A program made the translations under genes and the position numbers. This document shows, in pieces, positions 1 through 6,212 of a DNA stretch of 29,877 nt; positions within the stretch are counted from its first letter, which is position 1, and every line of letters starts with the position of its first letter. The notes below the pieces were generated by a model. That model was not told the origin of the DNA. It saw only the letters and a list, made by a program, of their open reading frames with translations, and ran no database searches. Source of the stretch: a virus; IMG/VR virus record IMGVR_UViG_3300037485_000244, positions 1 through 29,877 of that record; one strand, 5' to 3'.

Positions 1-58
1 TCAAAGCTCAGTAACCAATGACTACACTTGCAAAATACCAATGCTTGGAACGCTCAAA

Positions 59-74
59 TACTCTTTTAAGAGTA
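59..74. repeat. Short near-palindrome upstream of the mirror repeat
   Basis: TACTCTTTTAAGAGTA has 7-base arms (59-65 and 68-74) around TT. It could form a small hairpin with a 6-bp stem and a 4-base loop. It lies about 27 bases before the pyrimidine mirror repeat. It has no T run directly after it, so it does not look like a standard terminator, and its role is unknown. Confidence 0.35.
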
Positions 75-101
75 AGGCAGTTTGTTTTTCTTGGGGGAGC
101 T

Positions 102-155
102 TTTTCTTTTCTTTCTTTTTCTTTTTACCTTTTTTCTTTTTCTTTCTTTTCTTTT
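102..155. repeat. Perfect homopyrimidine mirror repeat (H-DNA type)
   Basis: Arms at 102-126 and 131-155 are exact mirror images for 25 of 25 bases around the spacer ACCT. Reading outward from the centre, each arm is T5-C-T5-C-T3-C-T4-C-T4. The + strand is all pyrimidine except A127. Homopurine-homopyrimidine mirror repeats of this length can form intramolecular triplexes under negative supercoiling (established). It sits in the non-coding stretch upstream of the small terminase gene, so a role in packaging, replication pausing or transcription arrest is possible, but that is inference. Confidence 0.85.
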
Positions 156-229
156 GTTGATGTTAATTAACTATAGCTAATAGCTCAAGCTAATTACACT
201 TATCAATATGCAGATAATGCATAAGCTAA

Positions 230-267
230 TTACTAATCTTACTAAACTATTACTAATATTACTAATC
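230..267. repeat. Four 9-bp iteron-like direct repeats
   Basis: TTACTAATC (230-238), TTACTAAAC (239-247), TTACTAATA (250-258) and TTACTAATC (259-267) form two head-to-tail pairs separated by TA. An 11-base direct repeat AAGCTAATTAC occurs at 187-197 and 223-233, the second copy running into the array. Such iterons are typical of protein-binding arrays at origins, operators or terminase recognition sites. The small terminase gene begins about 550 bases downstream. The binding protein is unknown. Confidence 0.55.
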
Positions 268-277
268 TTAACTATAA

Positions 278-427
278 ATGAATGATAATAAATATAACTT
301 TTTGAGGGCTCAAGTAAAGATGTTTAATCCTACTTGGACTGATCAGCAGATAGACAAAGAATGTGAGAAGATTCTAAATGCTGGAGAGGGTGGAGAGGAT
401 GAAGACTGTCTTTATTGTGGATCGTAA
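278..427 (+). CDS. Small acidic protein with C-terminal CxxC (49 aa)
   Basis: I do not recognise a family. The 49 residues begin MNDNKYNFLRAQ and include a segment NPTWTDQQIDKECEKIL that would form an amphipathic helix, then a Gly/Glu/Asp stretch and a final CLYCGS. The CxxC may bind metal or form a disulphide. The start is the first ATG after the iteron array, with no Shine-Dalgarno, and an AT-rich leader. It ends 41 bases before the next gene. The order and polarity of residues look like a real short phage protein rather than random translation, but it has no independent support. Confidence 0.6.
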   Translation: MNDNKYNFLRAQVKMFNPTWTDQQIDKECEKILNAGEGGEDEDCLYCGS

Positions 428-468
428 TACAAAATTATTGTAGTTTTTTTAGATTGTAATCCAAAAAT

Positions 469-822
469 ATGATATTAATACCGGCACAATTAGAATCAGT
501 AGGCACTCGCAAGGATAAGACTCTTAAACTTACCTTCGGCACTAACGAGCTCACACCAGCACAGGCTGCTGAACTGTTCGGTACAGCCAATCAGTTCGGC
601 TATCTTGCATTTAAAGATGAGAGCTTCAGGAGAGAAGAGTTAGATGCAGTAGAATCGCTTAAATCAGAGTTAGAAGATACACTTAAGAAGCCATCACAAA
701 GATTAAGAGGAATAATGTTTAGAGTTTATGAGGTTGATAGTGAGGGATTTACTACCTTTGCTAAATACTATGATAGTAAGATGGAGCAATTAATTACACA
801 CTTTAAGAATAAGTTAGCATGA
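469..822 (+). CDS. Conserved phage protein of unknown function, 117 aa
   Basis: This resembles a short protein found in many Bacteroidota phages, whose role I do not know. It has an N-terminal strand-rich half (MILIPAQLESVGTRKDKTLK, then LTFGTNELTPAQAAELFGT) and a C-terminal charged helical half. The segment KKPSQRLRGIMFRVYEVDSE lies near residues 73-92. Its stop overlaps the start of the small terminase gene by four bases (ATGA), so the two are probably translationally coupled. Homologues are often found among early or replication genes, so its place next to terS is noteworthy. No signal peptide or membrane segment is seen. Confidence 0.8.
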   Translation: MILIPAQLESVGTRKDKTLKLTFGTNELTPAQAAELFGTANQFGYLAFKDESFRREELDAVESLKSELEDTLKKPSQRLRGIMFRVYEVDSEGFTTFAKYYDSKMEQLITHFKNKLA

Positions 823-1226
823 GTGAGGAGCCTGTACAAAAGTTAACGCTGAAAAAAGATGCTATGCTTCAGGCGCTTACTGCTTCTTTAGGTAACGTAA
901 CTGAAGCCTGTGAGAAGTTGGGGATCAGTAGAACTATTCACTATGAATGGCTCAAAGATGATGCTGAGTATAACGCTGCTGTAGTTTCACTTAAGAATGT
1001 AGCTTTAGACTTTGCAGAATCACAGCTCAAGAAACTGATGGAGGGAGCAGAGCGCCAAGCCTTAACCCATGATGGTGATGTAGTAACTATTAAAGATGCA
1101 CCTAACACAAGCGCTGTTATCTTCTACCTTAAGACTCAAGGTAAGCAACGAGGTTACATAGAGAGGCAAGAGCTGAGCACAGAGATAAAGAGCATTAACA
1201 TAACTATAGACGGTACAAATATTTAA
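819..1226 (+). CDS. terS: Terminase small subunit
   Basis: Likely DNA-recognition subunit of the packaging motor, binding the pac/cos site and delivering DNA to the large subunit. Residues 24-50 (LGNVTEACEKLGISRTIHYE and following) form a helix-turn-helix of the phBC6A51/homeodomain-like type usual in small terminases. The rest is helical, with a C-terminal segment that would support oligomerisation. At 135 aa it is the usual size. It is separated from the large subunit (26775-28094); on a circular map the gap would be about 2.6 kb and hold a nuclease, a sigma-like gene, a zinc protein and the mirror-repeat region. A different HTH regulator is possible, but its place at the head of the late genes favours terminase. 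Confidence 0.75.
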   Translation: MSEEPVQKLTLKKDAMLQALTASLGNVTEACEKLGISRTIHYEWLKDDAEYNAAVVSLKNVALDFAESQLKKLMEGAERQALTHDGDVVTIKDAPNTSAVIFYLKTQGKQRGYIERQELSTEIKSINITIDGTNI

Positions 1227-1229
1227 GCT

Positions 1230-1436
1230 ATGACACCAGCAGAAACGGCTAAAGATTTAGTGGATAAGTTTAATTTTGATTTAAGACCATTCTCAGAACT
1301 TGGGCAATGGGATAGCGAATTAGCAAAGCGAAGCGCTTTAATTGCAGTAGATGAGATATTAAATCTTTGTTGGGGTGGTAATAAAGTAGCTATGAAACAT
1401 TGGCAAGAAGTTAAACAAGAAATAGAGAAGTTATGA
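1230..1436 (+). CDS. Small conserved phage protein, 68 aa
   Basis: I recognise the pattern but not a function. It opens MTPAETAKDLVDKFNFDL, has a central AKRSALIAVDEIL helix and ends HWQEVKQEIEKL. Short proteins with this exact layout recur in Bacteroidota phages at varying places. It is helical and soluble, with no cysteine pair or membrane segment. It begins three bases after terS stops and overlaps the next gene by four bases (ATGA), so it belongs to the same transcript. Confidence 0.8.
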   Translation: MTPAETAKDLVDKFNFDLRPFSELGQWDSELAKRSALIAVDEILNLCWGGNKVAMKHWQEVKQEIEKL

Positions 1437-2017
1437 GCGAGAAGATAATAAGCACTAAGTATTCAGATCAGACACTGGGTACTTATGTAGATTTTATAGC
1501 TGCCGGTACAGATAGCATATCTCAGATAGCAGCCATCACAGGACTGAAGAGGGATGACATACGCAAGATAGATATGCCTACTATTGATAAGATAGTGAGC
1601 ACCTATGCAGCAGGCTTAAAGAATGACGAGAAGATATTTCAGAAGTTCATAGAGATAGATGGAGTTAAGTTCGGCTTTCATCCTGATCTAAAGAGCATGA
1701 CCTTTGGAGAGTGGTTAGATCTATCTGAGTTTAGCAAGAACTTCCCCCATCAGATGCCTGAGCTTATGTGCATTCTCTATAGACCGGTAACGGCTGAGAT
1801 TAATCTGCAATACAAGATAGAGGATTATGATAGCACTACTCACATGAAGTATGTGCCTCAGATGAGGAAGATGAATTTAGCCAATGTGAATGCTGCGCTG
1901 CTTTTTTTTTCGACACTCAGAAGCGATTTAGTGAACAGTACACCCGAATATTTAGAGCAGGAGCTGGAGATGTTGAAGAGGGAGATCAGTCAATTAGCAG
2001 AAGAGGTGAAACATTAG
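1433..2017 (+). CDS. Tail assembly chaperone-like protein, short form (G-like)
   Basis: Likely the short product of a tail-assembly chaperone pair, by analogy with lambda G/GT; these bind the tape measure and recruit tube protein. The 194-residue product contains the segment KSMTFGEWLDLSEFSKN near residues 82-98 and a MPELMCILYRPV segment that recurs in this class in Bacteroidota phages. The C-terminus after the slippery site is a charged helix (PEYLEQELEMLKREISQLAE). The -1 frame stays open from 1834 to 2172 and carries a well-formed second domain, which is why I infer frameshifting. Chaperone genes usually lie next to the tape measure; here the tape measure is 8.6 kb downstream. Confidence 0.7.
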   Translation: MSEKIISTKYSDQTLGTYVDFIAAGTDSISQIAAITGLKRDDIRKIDMPTIDKIVSTYAAGLKNDEKIFQKFIEIDGVKFGFHPDLKSMTFGEWLDLSEFSKNFPHQMPELMCILYRPVTAEINLQYKIEDYDSTTHMKYVPQMRKMNLANVNAALLFFSTLRSDLVNSTPEYLEQELEMLKREISQLAEEVKH

Positions 2018-2172
2018 CAAGCGTGTACCAATGGTGGCACGTAATTGAGGAGATGGCTGAAAGAGATATAACTAAGTTTGATGCTATAACCAACACAAGA
2101 GCATCCACAATATTTACCCATTTAACCTACGCTATGGATTACGCAAATGCATTACAACAAAAATTATCTTAA
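1433..2172 (+). CDS. Tail assembly chaperone-like protein, frameshifted long form (GT-like)
   Basis: Predicted product of a -1 frameshift at 1903-1909, i.e. join(1433..1909,1909..2172), 246 residues. After the shift the reading is FDTQKRFSEQYTRIF and then GETLASVYQWWHVIEEMAER, DITKFDAITNTRASTIFTHL and finally TYAMDYANALQQKLS. The W-W...DITKFDAI...L pattern closely resembles the second domain of tail-assembly chaperones I know from Flavobacterium phages. No start codon with a sensible context precedes this domain, so a fusion is the simplest way to express it. The alternatives are a T-run length error in the assembly, or a separate short ORF from ATG 2053. Confidence 0.65.
1903..1909 (+). promoter_or_regulatory. 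Predicted -1 ribosomal slippery site U UUU UUU
   Basis: A nine-T run spans 1902-1910. In the zero frame the codons are CTT TTT TTT TCG, so the heptamer T_TTT_TTT falls in exactly the X_XXY_YYZ register needed for tandem tRNA slippage by one base. The -1 frame downstream is open for 88 further codons. I did not find a clear pseudoknot by eye. Confidence 0.65.
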
Positions 2173-2173
2173 A

Positions 2174-2185
2174 TTCCACTAATAA
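2174..2185 (+). promoter_or_regulatory. Recurrent motif TTCCACTAATAA before the fibre gene
   Basis: The 12-mer lies two bases before the ATG at 2188 and directly after the stop of the frameshifted chaperone. The same 12-mer is at 13746-13757, before the scaffold-like gene, and a one-base variant (TTCCACTAACAA) is at 25510-25521, before a terminator. All three are in short gaps between genes. Its role is unknown: translation signal, RNA processing or protein binding are possible. Confidence 0.35.
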
Positions 2186-2187
2186 GT

Positions 2188-5100
2188 ATGAGCACAATTA
2201 ACTACACATATAACGTAATAGTAGACCGTTTCAGACAGTTTGCAGATGGACACTTTCAGCTGCGCAGGTTTACACATGGTGAGATTAGCCAAGCCGATTT
2301 AGAGAAAGAGGCAGAATGGCCATGGCTGCACGTTAAGCCACGTGCTATTAACTACGCACCAGGTACTCGGAGCTTCAGCTTTGAGATATTCATTAGCGAT
2401 CTACCAAGAGATAAGGAAGATAAGACAGGCTATCAAGCGGAGAGTATTACTGACTGCTCACTGATATTTCAAGATTTAATAAACGAGATTTACCTGGGCA
2501 ATATGTTCGGCTCAGATGTAGTGCTTACTCGCCCGGTAAATGCTGAGCCATTTGTAGAGCAGTACACTCACACACTAACAGGGGTAACAGGAATAGTAGA
2601 GCTGAATTTAGATTACGATTGGAGCGCATGCTCTATCCCTGCAAGCTGGAACTATAACACACCTACAGATTCACCAAGCGAAGCAAATAACTATCTTACA
2701 TTCATTAAGAGCATCACTCAACAGGGCTTTAATGTCTCATTAGTTAATGACGAGGAAACACCAGGCAATACTTATTACTATGGTACAGATGCTGAAGGTG
2801 TAAAAGGATGGCATCAGCTGATAGATAACATAGGCCTTACCTGTGAGACTCTACCTGATTGCGCTGTTATCATTTCTATAGTGGATGACATTGCAGCTCT
2901 GCAAGCTGAGATAGCTTTAAAGGCTAACACTGCTGATTTAGGAGCTACTGCCTTTAGCAATGATTATACAGATTTAGATAACAAGCCGACTATACCAGCG
3001 GCCCAAGTTAATAGCGATTGGAATGCAGTTAGTGGAGTAGCTCAGATTCTCAATAAGCCTACTATTCCTGCTGCTCAGGTTAATTCAGATTGGAATAGCA
3101 CAAGTGGGGTGAGTCAAATTCTTAACAAGCCAACGCTAACCAATGGAACAGTAACAAGTGTAGGTGTAACGGCAGGCACAGGAATCAGCGTAAGCGGTAG
3201 CCCGGTAACAAGTAGCGGCAGCATTACGGTAACTAACTCAGCTCCCGATCAGGTAGTGGCTTTGACGGCAGGGAGTGGTATAGCAGTAACGGGTACATAT
3301 CCGAACTTCACCATTACCAACAATGCACCTTCAGGTGGAACGGTTACGGCTGTTACGGCTACAGCTCCAATGTCATCTACGGGGGGAGCTACTCCTAACC
3401 TATCAATGTCATCTGCCAACGGCACGACTAACGGATATTTGCTTTCGAGTGATTGGTTGATTTTCAACGGTAAGTTTAACACACCAACTGGAACTACTCT
3501 GCAATATCTCAGAGGTGATGGTAGCTTAGCTACATTTCCTGTTATACCTGCTCAATACAATCCAAGCGCAGGAACAGGAATAAGTATTACAGGAGCATAT
3601 CCTAATCAGACAATAACGAATACAGCACCTGACCAAGTAGTAGCATTAACAGCTGGTACAGGTATTGGAGTTACAGGAACTTATCCTAACTTCACAGTAA
3701 CTAACTCAGCGCCTTCAAGTGGAGGAACAGTTACAAGTGTGGGCTTAACAATGCCTTCAGCATTTAGTGTAGCGAGTAGCCCTGTTACCACTTCGGGAAC
3801 TTTAGCAGTTACAGGCGCAGGTACGGTATCGCAATATGTGAGAGGCGATGGCAGTTTAGCTAACTTCCCTGCTTCATCAGGCGGTGGCGCTTCGTTATCT
3901 TTTTACCTCAACGGATCAGTAGCGCAAGGAACATTTGGCGGTGTAGCATTTAAGGAAATGGATAGGACTCCAGTTTTAGGAGCAGGAACAGATTTCACAA
4001 TAGCAGCAGACGGTTACATTCAATCTTTTATCACAGATGCTAACGTACCGAATCAGTTAGAAATACCAGCAGGTAACTGGAACTTTGAAACATACTTCAG
4101 CGCATCCAGTAGCGGTGGCACTCCTTCATTTTATATTGAGTTATACAAGTGGAACGGCACGACTTTATCTTTGATAGCGTCTAATTCGGCTACTCCCGAA
4201 GGCATCACTAACGGAACGGTAACAGATGTCTATATGAGCGCATTAGCAGTACCACAAACAACGTTAGCGGCTACTGATAGATTAGCAATAAGAATATACG
4301 TTACGCATTCAGGCAGAACAATTAAACTTCACACCGAGAATAGTCATCTTTGTCAAGTAATAACTACCTTCTCAACAGGTGTTACTGCATTGAATGGCTT
4401 AACGGCACAGGTGCAGAACTTTGCAACAGGAACAAGTGGAACAGACTTCGCTATCTCATCGGCAACAAGTACGCATACATTTAACCTTCCAACTGCATCA
4501 GCAACAAATAGAGGTGCATTGAGTTCTGCGGATTGGACAACGTTTAATGGGAAGCAAGATTCACTCGTTAGCGGTACGAATATAAAGACTGTCAATAGCA
4601 CTACTCTTTTGGGTAGTGGAAATATAGCAGTAGAGCCAACGATTACGGCAGGAACAACAGGGCAGTATTACAGAGGGGATAAGACGTTTCAAACATTAGA
4701 CAAAACAGCAGTAGATTTAGCAAATGTTGACAACACAAGCGATGCAAACAAACCAGTTTCAAGTGCAACGCAAACGGCATTAAACGCTAAACAAGACACA
4801 CTCACTTTAACGACAACGGGAACAAGTGGCGCAGCTACTTTGGTGGGTGCTACGTTGAATATTCCGCAGTATAGTGGTGGTGGTGCAAGTGGTGGTGCTA
4901 ATACACCTGTAAAACTTGGAAGCGGTGGTATTTACTCAAATATACCTATTGGCGCAAGCGCTACAAGTTCTTCACTTAATGCTAATGCTATGTATTTAGC
5001 ACCATTTATTCCCGCACAAACTTTTACTATTTCTGATTTTAAAATTAACGTAACACTTTTAGGTACTGGAAATTATAGAATTTTACTTTATTCCCATTCC

Positions 5101-5418
5101 GACACCAATGGTTTGCCCGATGTTTTGCTTTATGAAAGTTCGGATTTAAGTGTTACAACATTAGGAGTTAAAACAGCAACTACTACTCAAACTTTTACAG
5201 CAGGAACAACTTATTGGTTGGGTGTTTATGGAAGTTCAACTGTGCAATTTTCTGGAGTTGTAATAGCATCTCAAAATCAAATTGGAGTGGATAGTACATT
5301 AACACAATATACAAATATATTCAGAAGTGCAACTTTCGGTTCTGCTCCTAATCCATTTGGAACTACACATACTAAAACTGCAAACACTTTTACAAGAATC
5401 GGTTTAACAGTAGCATAA
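2188..5418 (+). CDS. Large tail fibre / receptor-binding protein with virion-attachment N-terminus
   Basis: Probable host-recognition fibre, 1076 aa. Residues 1 to about 155 are a structural domain (with VVLTRPVNAEPFVEQYTHTL and DYDWSACSIP) that I know as a separate phage neck/tail protein in other Bacteroidota phages; here it is fused to a fibre. Residues 265-312 hold two 24-residue repeats beginning NKPTIPAAQVNSDWN. Glycine/threonine-rich beta repeats follow to about 570, then a jelly-roll-like domain (about 570-730), fibre repeats (LSSADWTTFNGKQD; DLANVDNTSDANKP) and a C-terminal beta domain (about 915-1076, with GNYRILLYSHSDTNGLP and TAGTTYWLGVYGSS) likely to bind the receptor. The last 500 bases look more T-rich than the rest, suggesting a recently exchanged tip. 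Confidence 0.85.
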   Translation: MSTINYTYNVIVDRFRQFADGHFQLRRFTHGEISQADLEKEAEWPWLHVKPRAINYAPGTRSFSFEIFISDLPRDKEDKTGYQAESITDCSLIFQDLINEIYLGNMFGSDVVLTRPVNAEPFVEQYTHTLTGVTGIVELNLDYDWSACSIPASWNYNTPTDSPSEANNYLTFIKSITQQGFNVSLVNDEETPGNTYYYGTDAEGVKGWHQLIDNIGLTCETLPDCAVIISIVDDIAALQAEIALKANTADLGATAFSNDYTDLDNKPTIPAAQVNSDWNAVSGVAQILNKPTIPAAQVNSDWNSTSGVSQILNKPTLTNGTVTSVGVTAGTGISVSGSPVTSSGSITVTNSAPDQVVALTAGSGIAVTGTYPNFTITNNAPSGGTVTAVTATAPMSSTGGATPNLSMSSANGTTNGYLLSSDWLIFNGKFNTPTGTTLQYLRGDGSLATFPVIPAQYNPSAGTGISITGAYPNQTITNTAPDQVVALTAGTGIGVTGTYPNFTVTNSAPSSGGTVTSVGLTMPSAFSVASSPVTTSGTLAVTGAGTVSQYVRGDGSLANFPASSGGGASLSFYLNGSVAQGTFGGVAFKEMDRTPVLGAGTDFTIAADGYIQSFITDANVPNQLEIPAGNWNFETYFSASSSGGTPSFYIELYKWNGTTLSLIASNSATPEGITNGTVTDVYMSALAVPQTTLAATDRLAIRIYVTHSGRTIKLHTENSHLCQVITTFSTGVTALNGLTAQVQNFATGTSGTDFAISSATSTHTFNLPTASATNRGALSSADWTTFNGKQDSLVSGTNIKTVNSTTLLGSGNIAVEPTITAGTTGQYYRGDKTFQTLDKTAVDLANVDNTSDANKPVSSATQTALNAKQDTLTLTTTGTSGAATLVGATLNIPQYSGGGASGGANTPVKLGSGGIYSNIPIGASATSSSLNANAMYLAPFIPAQTFTISDFKINVTLLGTGNYRILLYSHSDTNGLPDVLLYESSDLSVTTLGVKTATTTQTFTAGTTYWLGVYGSSTVQFSGVVIASQNQIGVDSTLTQYTNIFRSATFGSAPNPFGTTHTKTANTFTRIGLTVA
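2980..3123 (+). repeat. Two 24-residue fibre repeats
   Basis: Codons 265-288 and 289-312 of the fibre gene encode units that start NKPTIPAAQVNSDWN and match at 21 of 24 residues. At DNA level the copies differ at many synonymous positions, so they are not a recent duplication. A partial third unit (NKPT) follows. This unit is a known shaft-type repeat in phage fibres. Confidence 0.8.
3241..3714 (+). repeat. Two dispersed 30-residue fibre repeats with divergent codons
   Basis: Bases 3241-3330 and 3625-3714 encode units beginning APDQVVALTAG and containing VTGTYPNFT. They match at 26 of 30 residues, but I count 27 differing bases of 90, and 19 of the 26 conserved residues use different codons. 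Confidence 0.8.
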
Positions 5419-5430
5419 AATATAATAATT

Positions 5431-5589
5431 ATGGCACAAGTAAGAAACGAGATTTACGATGACAACGGACTTGTAAGAGTTGAGTTCATCGAAGTAGACG
5501 AACCAACGCAAGAGGAATTGATAGCGCAAAAAGAAGCGCAACTTCTTGAGATGTTTGAAGAATTGAAGCGACTGAAAACAAGTATTTAA
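5431..5589 (+). CDS. Small acidic protein downstream of the fibre gene, 52 aa
   Basis: No family recognised with certainty. The protein starts MAQVRNEIYDDNGLVRVEF and ends in a long charged helix (TQEELIAQKEAQLLEMFEEL). It lies 12 bases after the fibre gene and its stop overlaps the next start (TAATG). Short acidic helical proteins just after fibre genes are common in phages and may be fibre chaperones or minor tail parts (inference). The ATG follows an A-rich leader (AATATAATAATT), as for other genes here. Confidence 0.65.
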   Translation: MAQVRNEIYDDNGLVRVEFIEVDEPTQEELIAQKEAQLLEMFEELKRLKTSI

Positions 5590-6212
5590 TGAGCATTTTA
5601 GCTGAGCTGTTTGAACAGGGAGCACTGTATGATGTGCTCTTAGATTTTGGTGAGACCGTTACTGATCGTGCACGCTCTAACATTCGTATCCAGCAAACGA
5701 GATACGGAAAGAAGCGCAAGGCTAATACTACAGGTACACTCGCAGCTTCGCTATATTATGACATGGATGTTACCGGTACTACTCCATCTATCTCATTCAA
5801 CTCATCAGCTGATTATGGCAAGTGGGTAGAGTATGGTAGGCAGGGTAAGGAGAGTAACTACAAAGGAATAGATACACGCTTCGCAGCAAGTGCAGCTAAG
5901 CCTCCGGTGCCTGACATTCTTAATTGGATGAATCTAAAGAAGATTAGATTACGTGCAATGGGAGACACTGGCAAGATGACTAAGTTCGCTAAGAGCGCAG
6001 TTAACAAAGATGAGCAGAAGCGCTTAGGTGTAGCAATAGCAATGGCTAAGAGTATTGAAAAGAAGGGTATAGCTCCCCTATATTATTGGAGAGATGCCTA
6101 CTTAGAAACTTTACCTGAATATGGCCCACAGCTTAACGCAGCAATGGGTGAGGCTGTTAACATTTATATCTTAAATCAAACGAGAAAATTAACTAATATT
6201 AAACCTGCATAA
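5589..6212 (+). CDS. HK97 gp10-like neck/tail completion protein
   Basis: Probable head-tail joining or tail-completion protein, 207 aa. The pattern LLDFGETVTDRARSNI near residues 18-33, TGTLAASLYYDM near 48-59 and DYGKWVEYGRQGK near 75-87 matches the HK97 gp10/tail-completion layout (helix, then GxLxxSl, then YaxxvEfGt). The C-terminal half is longer than in HK97 gp10 and ends in a basic tail (QTRKLTNIKPA). It begins on the last base of the preceding stop (TAATG) and its own stop overlaps the next ATG by one base. Function is inferred from this pattern and the tail-gene context. Confidence 0.6.
   Translation: MSILAELFEQGALYDVLLDFGETVTDRARSNIRIQQTRYGKKRKANTTGTLAASLYYDMDVTGTTPSISFNSSADYGKWVEYGRQGKESNYKGIDTRFAASAAKPPVPDILNWMNLKKIRLRAMGDTGKMTKFAKSAVNKDEQKRLGVAIAMAKSIEKKGIAPLYYWRDAYLETLPEYGPQLNAAMGEAVNIYILNQTRKLTNIKPA

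Larger units (their letters stand above)
2..160 (+). other. Possible 3' part of an ORF closing across the window ends
   Basis: This frame is open from base 2 to the TGA at 158-160. If the molecule is circular, it continues in frame the ORF starting at 29837 (last base pair of the window plus base 1 forms a TTT codon), giving about 66 residues. The last 19 or so residues would be almost all Phe because the homopyrimidine mirror repeat is read as TTT/TTC, ending in Cys. Such a poly-Phe end is odd for a real protein, so the frame may be fortuitous or the true gene may end differently. No family recognised. Confidence 0.25.

Noticed and set aside
22-160. Minus-strand Lys-rich open frame across the homopurine strand, ending in a protein-like LPQEKQTALLLKEYLSV
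   Set aside because: No ATG, GTG or TTG lies between its upstream stop (163-165) and the Lys tract, and all other genes are on the + strand.
1901-1911. Chaperone frameshift as a simple assembly indel in the T9 run
   Set aside because: Considered, but the zero-frame tail reads as a well-formed charged helix for 35 residues and the heptamer is in the right register, so programmed slippage is the better reading. It is not fully excluded.
3249-3482. Minus-strand open frames inside the fibre gene (also 4353-4601)
   Set aside because: They are opposite a strongly coding, repeat-rich gene; their hydrophobic Val/Pro composition is what the antisense of Thr/Gly repeats gives.
5404-5719. Minus-strand open frames opposite the small gene at 5431 and the gp10-like gene
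   Set aside because: The + strand has a tight series of overlapping genes here, and the minus frames lack any family likeness or spacing logic.
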